Assembly: GCA_002279765.1 (NCBI GenBank) | Contig: NCCR01000019.1 | Location: 1 to 40,611 of the forward strand | Length of the DNA stretch: 40,611 bases | Source of the DNA: Verrucomicrobia bacterium 12-59-8 | GTDB taxonomy: Bacteria; Verrucomicrobiota; Verrucomicrobiae; Verrucomicrobiales; Verrucomicrobiaceae | Direction: 5' to 3' | Shown: in pieces, positions 33,433-40,611 of the stretch | How the letters are laid out: each line of letters begins with the position of its first letter | Position numbering within the stretch: the stretch's first letter is position 1 | The notes under the pieces: model-generated | Database searches by the model: none | The model's input: the letters and a program-made list of their open reading frames with translations, nothing else | Told to the model about the DNA's origin: nothing | Made by a program: the position numbers and the translations under genes

Positions 33433-35370
33433 ATGATGAAATGGATTCTGCTCTGCCTGCCTGCCCTGACTTTGATGGCGGAGGGTTTGACCGTGGAAGC
33501 CAAGCGGCTGCATCTCGGCAGGAAGGGACAGTATGAGTGGGAGGCGTTCAAGGGGCGAGCTGTCGATGCGGAGCGGCTGGAGGTTCGGTTCGAGGCTAAG
33601 GTGAATGCGAAGGAGCAGACGCTGCGACTCTGGCAGCGAGATGTGAAACTGACATGGCCGGTGCTGTTGAATGGACACAAGCTGGGTGCGCTGGTGGCGG
33701 CGGAAACGGCGATGGAGAGCCTGCTGGCGGTCCCGGCGGGGGCTTTGCGCGATGGGGAGAATGTTTTGATGATCGAAGCGCCTCCGGGGCTGGATGACAT
33801 CGAGGTAGGGCCGGTATTTATCGCGGCGAAGCCGATGACGGAGGTGATGAGTGGAGTGCAGATGGATGTGAAGGTGACGGATTGCGAAACGGGCGGCGGA
33901 CTGCCGTGCCGGCTGACTTTGACGCGAACGGATGGGACATTGCAGCCGCTGCGGGCAGAACCTGCAGGCGAGGTGGCGGTGCGGATTGGCGTGGTTTACA
34001 CACGGAATGGCAAGGCCATGCTGTCGCTGCCGCCGGGCGACTACATCCTGCATGCGGGACGAGGTTTTGAATGGAGCGTCGGGCGTTCGGCGGTTTCGTT
34101 GCATGCGGGCGAGACGAGGCAGGTGGCGCTGCAACTGCGGCGTGAGGTGCCGACGGCGGGCTGGATCGCGGCTGATAGCCACATTCACACGCTGACGCAC
34201 AGCGGGCATGGCGATGCGAAGATCGAGGAGCGCATGCTGACGATTGCGGGGGAGGGGATCGAGCTGGCGGTTGCGACGGATCACAATCATCACACGGATT
34301 ATGCGCCCAGCGCTGCGAGCATGGGCGTGGCGGAGCGTTTCACGCCGGTGATCGGCAATGAGGTGACGACGAAGCATGGTCACTTCAATGCATTCCCGAT
34401 TGAGGCGAGTGCAAAGGTGGTGAATTCCAAGGAGGAGGACTGGGCGAAGCTGCTGCCAGAGATCCGCGTGACACCGGGCGTGAAAGTGATCACGATGAAT
34501 CATCCGCGTGACGTGCATAGCGGCTTCATTCCGCTCGGCGGCATGCAGTTCAATCCGAAGACGGGAAGGCATCGTCAGGCGGACACGATGGACATTGATG
34601 CGATGGAGGTGATCACGTCTGCGGCGATGCAGTCGGACATTCATCTACTGTATCGGGACTGGTTTGCGTTGTTGAACCGCGGGCATCGCATCGCGGCGGT
34701 TGGATCGAGCGACAGTCATGATGTGAACCGCTTTATTCTGGGGCAGGGGCGCACGTATGTGGCTGCCAAGGATGCGGATCCAGCGAGCCTCGATCTCGAC
34801 GAAGTCTGGCGCAGCTACAAAGAGGGGCGACTGCTGGTGAGTCTGGGACTGCTGGCGAAACTGAAGGTGAATGACAAGTTCACGGTTGGCGATATGGCCA
34901 CAGGACTGGCGGAGAGCATCAAGGTGGAGGCCACCGTCTTTGGTCCGGCGTGGACGCAGGCAGATCGCATCGAGCTTTTTGCGAACGGCATTCTGATTCG
35001 TGAGCAGAAGATTGAAGATGACCATCGTGCGGGTGAGAAGACGTGCGTTACCTGGCAAATACCGAAACCGGCGCACGATGTGCATCTGGTGGTGATCGCG
35101 ACGGGGCTGGGTGTCACCGAGCCGTTCTGGGAGATTCCGCGTCCGTATCAACCGAGCAGCAAGACGTTTGTGCCGCGTGTGGTGGGCTCGACGAATCCGA
35201 TTTGGCTGGACGCGGATGGTGACGGCCGCTTTGAGCCAGCGTTTGCCATTGCCCAGCGATTGATTCAGGACAGCGGGGGAGAGCGTGCGAAACTTCAGGA
35301 AGCCTTGAAGAAGTGCGATGAGGCCGTGGCGGTGCAGGTGGAGACGCTGATGGTAAAAAGTGATCAATGA
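33433..35370 (+). CDS. Exported CehA/McbA-type PHP-domain metallohydrolase
   Basis: 645 aa from 33433 (MMKWILLCLPALTLMAEG, a good signal peptide); ATG 33415 is an alternative. N-terminal beta domains (about 20-240) precede a PHP domain: D248-S-H250-I-H252, ATD283-H-N-H-H, VIGNEVTTKHGHFNAFP, TMNHPRDVHSG, and S-D427-S-H429-D430. This is the metal-ligand set of the PHP superfamily. CehA and McbA members cleave carbaryl; most relatives have unknown phosphoesterase or esterase substrates. The C-terminal ~200 residues contain a beta-sandwich and a short acidic DADGDGRFEPA loop. It probably works outside the cytoplasm with the neighbouring hydrolases. Confidence 0.82.
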   Translation: MMKWILLCLPALTLMAEGLTVEAKRLHLGRKGQYEWEAFKGRAVDAERLEVRFEAKVNAKEQTLRLWQRDVKLTWPVLLNGHKLGALVAAETAMESLLAVPAGALRDGENVLMIEAPPGLDDIEVGPVFIAAKPMTEVMSGVQMDVKVTDCETGGGLPCRLTLTRTDGTLQPLRAEPAGEVAVRIGVVYTRNGKAMLSLPPGDYILHAGRGFEWSVGRSAVSLHAGETRQVALQLRREVPTAGWIAADSHIHTLTHSGHGDAKIEERMLTIAGEGIELAVATDHNHHTDYAPSAASMGVAERFTPVIGNEVTTKHGHFNAFPIEASAKVVNSKEEDWAKLLPEIRVTPGVKVITMNHPRDVHSGFIPLGGMQFNPKTGRHRQADTMDIDAMEVITSAAMQSDIHLLYRDWFALLNRGHRIAAVGSSDSHDVNRFILGQGRTYVAAKDADPASLDLDEVWRSYKEGRLLVSLGLLAKLKVNDKFTVGDMATGLAESIKVEATVFGPAWTQADRIELFANGILIREQKIEDDHRAGEKTCVTWQIPKPAHDVHLVVIATGLGVTEPFWEIPRPYQPSSKTFVPRVVGSTNPIWLDADGDGRFEPAFAIAQRLIQDSGGERAKLQEALKKCDEAVAVQVETLMVKSDQ

Positions 35371-35410
35371 TCTTGTCCAAAGACGTTCTGAATCTGACTA
35401 CTGTACAACC

Positions 35411-36832
35411 ATGAGCACTCCCAGCCCTTCCTCTGACCTTAAACGCCGTTCCTTCCTGCGCGCCGCATTCTCCGGTGCGCTTGTCACCCCTGGAGTCATG
35501 AACGCGGCGGAGGTGGAGAAGGCCATTGCAGGGCAGTTTCATGAGCCTGCTCAGGATCTGCCTCTGGCGGAGGATGCTGACGTCATTGTCTGCGGTGCTG
35601 GACCGGCTGGTATTGCGGCGGCAATCACAGCGGCGCGTGCGGGCGCCAAGGTGAGGGTGTTTGAGTGGCGGGGCTGCCTTGGTGGCGTGTGGACGGCGGG
35701 CCTGCTGGGGTATCTGCTGGATTTCGACAAGCCGGGGTTCAATCAAGAATTGCTGAAGCGACTGGATGAGCGTGACATGCGCCGTGGCACGAACAAAAAG
35801 AGCGTCGTTTACGAGCCTGAGGGTATGAAACTGCTGCTGGAGGAAATGTTCGTGGAAGCGGGCATCAAGTTCCAGCTCCACACAAAGGTCTGCGCGGCGT
35901 ATCGCGAAGGGAAACGGCTCACGACGATCGTGACCGAGTCGAAGTCAGGACGGCAGGCGTGGAAAGCGCCCGTGTTTATCGACACGACAGGAGATGGCGA
36001 TCTTGGCGCGCTAGCGGGATGTGCCTTTGAATATGGCGAGGCAGATTCGTGCCCTTGCCAGCCGATGTCGCTCAATGCGCTGCTGGTGTGCAAGGATGCT
36101 AAGGCGCTGGAGTCATTCATTCACAAGTCAGACCCCAGCAAGGCCGATGGGATTTCGAAAGACGCATTCCTTGCGGAGATCAAACGCACCGATCACTTCC
36201 CTTCGTATGCGAAACCGACGCTGTGGCAGGTGCGGGACAATCTGCTGCTGGTGATGATGAACCACCAGTACGGCGTGCCGTGCTTTGACGCGGCGAAGAT
36301 CACCGAGGCCACCGTGCAGGCCCGTGCGGAGATGAACAAGATCGTGAACGGCCTGCGCAAGCTCGGCGGCCCGTGGGAGGGGCTGCAAATCGCGGCGACG
36401 GCGGAGCAGATAGGTGTGCGCGACGGGCGGCGCATTGCGGGGCGGTACACGGTGAGCAAGGAGGATGTAGCTACCGGAGCGCGGTATGACGACGCCGTAG
36501 TGCGGCCCACCTTCAGCGTGGACATTCATGCGCTGAGTGCGGACATGAACAAGAAGTCAGCCTACAGCAATGCGGGCATCAAAGTGAAGCCGTATGACAT
36601 TCCGTTGCGGGCCTTGATCGCGAAAGATGTGGACGGCCTGATGATGGCCGGACGCAACATCAGCGGAGATTTCATCGCGCATGCGAGCTATCGCGTGACG
36701 GGAAATTCCGTGGCGATGGGCGAAGCCGCAGGCGTGACCGCTGCGCTGGCGGCAACGACGAAGCGCCTGCCGCATGATATTCCCTGGAGCGAAGCTGAGG
36801 CGAAGCTGAAGGCGATTGGACAGCGGGTGTAA
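35411..36832 (+). CDS. Tat-exported FAD-dependent oxidoreductase
   Basis: 473 aa from ATG 35411; an in-frame upstream ATG (35360) overlaps the previous gene and would bury the export signal. Twin-arginine signal KRRSFLRAAFSG (11-22), then the dinucleotide-binding motif DVIVCGAGPAGIAAAITAA (G62-x-G64-x-x-G67), FEWRGCLGGVWTAGLLGY and a closing FAD motif VDGLMMAGRNISGDFIAH. This matches the FAD_oxidored family (PF12831-like), common as exported proteins in Verrucomicrobiota and Planctomycetes. Cofactor is presumably loaded before export. Substrate unknown. The stop at 36832 is two bases from the stop of the convergent mini-RNase-III-like gene. Confidence 0.88.
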   Translation: MSTPSPSSDLKRRSFLRAAFSGALVTPGVMNAAEVEKAIAGQFHEPAQDLPLAEDADVIVCGAGPAGIAAAITAARAGAKVRVFEWRGCLGGVWTAGLLGYLLDFDKPGFNQELLKRLDERDMRRGTNKKSVVYEPEGMKLLLEEMFVEAGIKFQLHTKVCAAYREGKRLTTIVTESKSGRQAWKAPVFIDTTGDGDLGALAGCAFEYGEADSCPCQPMSLNALLVCKDAKALESFIHKSDPSKADGISKDAFLAEIKRTDHFPSYAKPTLWQVRDNLLLVMMNHQYGVPCFDAAKITEATVQARAEMNKIVNGLRKLGGPWEGLQIAATAEQIGVRDGRRIAGRYTVSKEDVATGARYDDAVVRPTFSVDIHALSADMNKKSAYSNAGIKVKPYDIPLRALIAKDVDGLMMAGRNISGDFIAHASYRVTGNSVAMGEAAGVTAALAATTKRLPHDIPWSEAEAKLKAIGQRV

Positions 36833-36834
36833 CT

Positions 36835-37143
36835 CTACTTCCCGGTGCGCTTGCGTTTGGCTTCCTGTTTGAGAAACAGCGGTTCCAGAGTTTCGCGAAT
36901 CCACGTGAAGGCGGCCTCCAGGCCTTCGCACTGATAGATGACGCCGATGTCGGCCTCGACGGCGGTGGGATTGCCGGTGCAGGAGAGGAACTGATTGCAG
37001 GTGAAGCGTGTTTTCATCTCTGCGTCCACTCTACCCTGCTGGCGCAGGATGAGACTGCGGACGTAGAGTTCCAGAACGGCATCGCCTATCCAGGCGTTTT
37101 CGCGCAGGCGCTGGGTGAGATCGAGGTCTGGGGTGGATGCCAT
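36835..37143 (-). CDS. Mini-RNase III-like protein
   Basis: 102 aa from ATG 37143. The RNase III signature helix is visible as ENAWIGDAVLELYVRSLIL (compare IGDAVYELYVR in mini-RNase III), and the second conserved acidic helix as TAVEADIGVIYQCEGLEAAF. There is no double-stranded RNA-binding domain. The Bacillus enzyme is about 140 aa and trims 23S rRNA precursors; this one is shorter, so it may be a reduced relative. It is 45 bases downstream of the M56 protease gene and could be read through from it. Active-site Asp and Glu appear present (D29-like in IGDA and E in VEAD). Confidence 0.75.
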   Translation of the reverse strand: MASTPDLDLTQRLRENAWIGDAVLELYVRSLILRQQGRVDAEMKTRFTCNQFLSCTGNPTAVEADIGVIYQCEGLEAAFTWIRETLEPLFLKQEAKRKRTGK

Positions 37144-37188
37144 GAATGTGGCATCCAGAGCAAGCATTGAAGCGAGTTCAACCGGGGA

Positions 37189-39219
37189 TCACTGGTTGTT
37201 GGTGGACGGCGTTAGAATGAAGGACTGCCCGTCTGTTGTGAGCTGGTGCTTTGAGAGTTCAGCGCACTCCATCAGGGCTTCGGACACTGGCACGTATTTG
37301 AGGGACAGAAAGATGTGTGCTTTCTCAACACCACCGGGCTTGAGAATGATGTTGACGCCCTTTTTATCGGGATCGAGTTCGCGGGACTTGAGGCGGATGA
37401 AATCAAGGCAGTCGGCGAGGGTGGAATCGCGGAATTCGACGCTGGGGAGAATGATTTTGTCGGCGGGGATCTCCACCGCAGGTTTTGGCTTCTGACTGTC
37501 CGCTTCACTTCCAGGAATTGTGGGTTCAATGGTGACAGCGTAGGATCGAATGCTCATTTTGAGCTTAGCCAATTCGGCGACATAGCGCAGGGCTTCACCC
37601 AACGGCACATTCTTGAGATCGAGGGTGATGGAAGTCTTGACGGGTGGGACGCTGGGTCGGAGCAGGATGCTTACTCCACGCTTCGTGGGATCAACGGTGG
37701 CGGTGTCGTGATTGCGACTTTGGGAGCGAAGGCGTTCGATGCATTCTTCCACCGTGGCATCTCGGAACTGGAGCTGCGGTATGATAATTTTTTCGAGCTT
37801 CGTCTGGATGACACTGGTGGCGGGTTCTGTTTTCGCATGAGCGGATGCGGTCATGTAACTCAGGTTGAGCGATTCGGACTCCGCCGCTTCTGCCGCTGTG
37901 CCGAAGTAGATGCCGCCGAAGGATTTTCCGGCTTTGGAGTAGAAGCTGATGTGAGGCAGTCCTCGTTGCGGATGGGGATGGACAAGGACGACGCTGCCTT
38001 TGCCCTTTTTGACAAGGGTTCTCTGCCGTGGATCGACCGGAGTGGGGCCGGAGTTTTGACTGGTAATGAAAATGGAGATGAAGGCTTCCTCTTCGCTGGT
38101 GAGTTCGTAATCGACAGCCACGGTGATTGTCTCAGTGGTCGTTTGGACGGCATTGATGCGAATGGAATCACCATTGCGGAAGGAGTACTGGCCGAGCGTA
38201 AAATCTCTGACAGGCTCGGGTCTTTGTGCGCGGGTGATACCGAAGAAGGTCATGATGAGAATGCATAGTGTGATGATGGCTTTCATGATGGGATGTGGCT
38301 TGCGGTGGATGGCGATGGACTGAATGCGTGAGCGCAAGGCGGCACCGCGCTGGAAGATGCCGACGAAGCCGAGGCTGAAGCCACGCGGGCAGAAGGTGGT
38401 TTCGACTTTGAGGAGGGCGTGGCCGTAGGCGACTCGGCGGTCATTGGGGGCATTGTGGAGAACCTGGGCGTCGCATGCGGCTTCGCGGTCGGCACGGATT
38501 TTGAAGAACGCGATCCAGAGCAGGGGATTGAACCAATGCAGCGCCATGAGCACGCACATGAGGGCATTGAGCGGGAGATCGCCGCGCTTGAGGTGCATCA
38601 GTTCGTGTTTGAGGACCAGTCGGGCCTCGGCTGGCGTGAACTCGTTGGCGAACTGTGCGGGGAGCAGCAGGGTGGGACGCAGGAGACCGGTGACAGCGGG
38701 GCTGCTGACACTGGAGGAGATCAAGACCTGCGGAAAATGACGAAGGCGGACTTCGGCGGCGATTTGGGCGAGTGTGGCTAGAAGTTCATCACTCGCGGGA
38801 TGGCGGGCTTCTTTGAACCGGCGCAGGGTGAGCATGAAGGAGGTGCTGCCGAGGATGAGCATGGCTGCAGAGACGCTGATCCACGTCATGAGGAAGACGC
38901 GCTGCCAGTTGATGGGTTCAGACAGGGGTACGACTGCCTCGAATACTACCGGAGTCGGCTCCACTGATGCTGCAATGGGTGCGTGGATGATTTGGGCTGG
39001 CGGGGGCGGTGTCTGGAAAACATGTTCGATGCTCCACTGGCTCTGCGGCAGCACTGGCATGAGCAGGACGATGAGCACCGGCAGCCACAGAGCGTAACGC
39101 ATGCGGGCGCCGAGGTGGCGGTGCAATGCCGCCTGAATGAGCAGCGTCGCGAGAGTGAGAAGGGACGCGCGAAGACTGGCGGCGATGAGCCAGTCAAAGA
39201 GTTGAGAGAGCGTGTTCAT
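37189..39219 (-). CDS. BlaR1-like M56 membrane metalloprotease with two C-terminal STN-like repeats
   Basis: 676 aa. The N-terminal half has membrane segments at about 11-33, 40-58 and 107-130, and the M56 gluzincin site H205-E-L-M-H209 with a further likely ligand E246 in RADREAACDA. A last membrane segment is at about 312-328. Instead of the penicillin-binding sensor of BlaR1/MecR1, the exterior part has a beta region and two tandem homologous domains (475-566 and 586-672). Both are built as K-I-I-x-P-x-x-x-F-R-D-x-T-x-x-x-C, then KRGVSILLRP or KKGVNIILKP, then VPLGEAL or VPVSEAL. These resemble secretin/TonB short N-terminal (STN) domains. Likely role: signal-triggered cleavage of the BlaI-type repressor encoded seven bases upstream. 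The ligand is unknown and a beta-lactam sensor is unlikely. Confidence 0.83.
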   Translation of the reverse strand: MNTLSQLFDWLIAASLRASLLTLATLLIQAALHRHLGARMRYALWLPVLIVLLMPVLPQSQWSIEHVFQTPPPPAQIIHAPIAASVEPTPVVFEAVVPLSEPINWQRVFLMTWISVSAAMLILGSTSFMLTLRRFKEARHPASDELLATLAQIAAEVRLRHFPQVLISSSVSSPAVTGLLRPTLLLPAQFANEFTPAEARLVLKHELMHLKRGDLPLNALMCVLMALHWFNPLLWIAFFKIRADREAACDAQVLHNAPNDRRVAYGHALLKVETTFCPRGFSLGFVGIFQRGAALRSRIQSIAIHRKPHPIMKAIITLCILIMTFFGITRAQRPEPVRDFTLGQYSFRNGDSIRINAVQTTTETITVAVDYELTSEEEAFISIFITSQNSGPTPVDPRQRTLVKKGKGSVVLVHPHPQRGLPHISFYSKAGKSFGGIYFGTAAEAAESESLNLSYMTASAHAKTEPATSVIQTKLEKIIIPQLQFRDATVEECIERLRSQSRNHDTATVDPTKRGVSILLRPSVPPVKTSITLDLKNVPLGEALRYVAELAKLKMSIRSYAVTIEPTIPGSEADSQKPKPAVEIPADKIILPSVEFRDSTLADCLDFIRLKSRELDPDKKGVNIILKPGGVEKAHIFLSLKYVPVSEALMECAELSKHQLTTDGQSFILTPSTNNQ

Positions 39220-39225
39220 GGTGGA

Positions 39226-39606
39226 TTAGGAGTTGAGGGACTGGTCGAGCAGCTTTTTGAGCTCCATCACCTCTTCAGCGGTGAGCTTGCTGTTTTGGGC
39301 GAAGTGGACGAGCAGGGGCTTGGCAGCGCCGCCGAAGATGCGCTGCATGAAGGACTCGCCCTCGGCGCGTACGCAGGCCTCGCGTTTCACGGCAGGGAGA
39401 AAGGTGCGGGTGCCGCTGGCGTTTTCGGCGGTCTTGAGCGCGCCTTTTTCAACGAGGCGCGTGAGCAGGGTGCGGACAGTATTTTCCGCCCAGTTCATGG
39501 TGGGGCGGAGTACCTTGGTGACTTCAGAGGCTGTCTGTGGGGAAGTCTCCCAGAGAGCTTCCATGACGGACCATTCAGATTCAGCGATGTCGGGTGCGTT
39601 TGGCAT
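39226..39606 (-). CDS. BlaI/MecI/CopY-family transcriptional repressor
   Basis: 126 aa, the usual size. It has the family winged helix with ESEWSVMEALWETSPQTASEV and WAENTVRTLLTRLVEKGAL, and a C-terminal dimerisation helix rich in E, K and L. Such repressors bind TACA/TGTA dyads and are inactivated by their M56 partner protease, here directly downstream with a six-base gap. Two dyads and a promoter lie just upstream of the start, so autoregulation is very likely. No Shine-Dalgarno sequence is visible. CopY-type copper control is less likely, because there is no C-terminal Cys motif. Confidence 0.92.
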   Translation of the reverse strand: MPNAPDIAESEWSVMEALWETSPQTASEVTKVLRPTMNWAENTVRTLLTRLVEKGALKTAENASGTRTFLPAVKREACVRAEGESFMQRIFGGAAKPLLVHFAQNSKLTAEEVMELKKLLDQSLNS

Positions 39607-39626
39607 GATTTAATGGAATTAAATTC

Positions 39627-39655
39627 ATTTCACTACATTTGTCGTGAAATGGCAA
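39627..39655 (-). promoter_or_regulatory. Predicted promoter of the blaI-blaR-like operon
   Basis: On the minus strand TTGCCA (39655-39650) and TGAAAT (39632-39627) are separated by 17 bases, matching five of six and four of six positions of the -35/-10 consensus. The inner operator dyad fills the spacer, so repressor binding would block polymerase. The transcript leader would be only about 14-16 bases. Confidence 0.55.
39632..39645. promoter_or_regulatory. BlaI-type operator dyad 1 (one mismatch)
   Basis: ACTACATTTGTCGT fits the ACTACA-NN-TGTAGT dyad with a single mismatch (C in place of A in the right arm). It lies between the predicted -35 and -10 of the repressor operon. TACA-NN-TGTA is the known core of BlaI/MecI sites. 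Confidence 0.65.
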
Positions 39656-39668
39656 CTACAAATGTAGT
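39655..39668. promoter_or_regulatory. BlaI-type operator dyad 2 (perfect)
   Basis: ACTACAAATGTAGT is a perfect dyad with 6-bp arms and an AA centre. It abuts the predicted -35. Its centre is 23 bp from that of dyad 1, close to two helical turns, which suits cooperative binding of two repressor dimers. Confidence 0.75.
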
Positions 39669-39710
39669 GGATAGGCGTTTCACCTTGCAATCACGGCCCG
39701 AATCCTGCTG

Positions 39711-40611
<901 letters not shown>

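Noticed and set aside
33355..34644. Minus-strand frame of 429 codons
   Set aside because: Arg/His/Pro-rich shadow of the CehA-type gene, whose PHP metal motifs are clear in the plus strand.
37189..39606. Beta-lactam resistance regulation by the BlaI/BlaR-like pair
   Set aside because: The protease has no penicillin-binding sensor domain and no beta-lactamase gene is present in the window.

Overview
The window looks like chromosomal DNA of a Verrucomicrobiota bacterium, probably Prosthecobacter-like (Verrucomicrobiaceae). The evidence is gene content: planctomycete/verrucomicrobial-type cytochrome modules (DUF1549/DUF1553, PSCyt1-WD40, DUF1501, TIGR02604/TIGR02603-type dehydrogenase), many exported sulfatase, ceramidase-like and PHP hydrolases, and a high-GC genome in which many starts lack a clear Shine-Dalgarno sequence. 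I saw no tRNA, rRNA, CRISPR array or intact insertion sequence.

Layout. (1) 1-6625: an exported BNR-repeat (sialidase-like) protein and a neutral-ceramidase-like protein share an identical first 20 coding bases and a strikingly C-rich codon style. Between them lies a more AT-rich block (about 1780-5073): a large TPR protein on the minus strand, apparently broken by a frameshift, and a divergent 131-aa protein of unknown function, with a perfect 19-bp palindrome in the gap. (2) 6645-7913: an exported zinc-phospholipase-C-like protein with an NPCBM domain, divergent from the next block. (3) 7944-20565: a dense forward cluster of DUF1549/DUF1553 cytochrome, PPC-domain protein, PSCyt1-WD40 protein, DUF1501 protein, RidA, PQQ-type dehydrogenase with HEAT-like region and heme domain, and a second ceramidase-like enzyme. 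(4) 20572-22728: a minus-strand CpxR/CpxA-like two-component system, divergent from (5) 22840-28837: a giant YHYH/EF-hand/PEBP fusion protein and two sulfatases with altered active-site motifs. A direct repeat phased at 22 bp lies in the divergent promoter region. (6) 28985-36832: an FMN-dependent alpha-hydroxy-acid dehydrogenase, TruD, a metallophosphoesterase, a CBM9-like protein, a CehA/McbA-type PHP hydrolase and a Tat-exported FAD oxidoreductase. (7) 36835-39606 (minus): a mini-RNase-III-like protein, a BlaR1-like M56 protease with two tandem STN-like repeats, and a BlaI/MecI repressor with two operator dyads. (8) 39784-end: the start of gapA, cut by the window edge.

How the genes may work together. 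Regions 2-6 look like an exported catabolic and respiratory apparatus: sulfatases, ceramidase-like amidohydrolases, a phospholipase and phosphoesterases would deprotect polymers or lipids, while the cytochrome and dehydrogenase proteins would handle electrons. The two-component system is placed to control the YHYH-sulfatase block. The BlaI/BlaR-like pair is a separate protease-relieved repressor circuit, probably autoregulated. These links are inferred from position; the family assignments come from motifs read in the translations.

The best candidates for something undescribed are the TPR/131-aa divergon with its palindrome, the YHYH-EF-PEBP fusion with its sulfatase partners and shared Gly/Lys-rich segments, and the M56 protease with a duplicated STN-like domain instead of a penicillin sensor.
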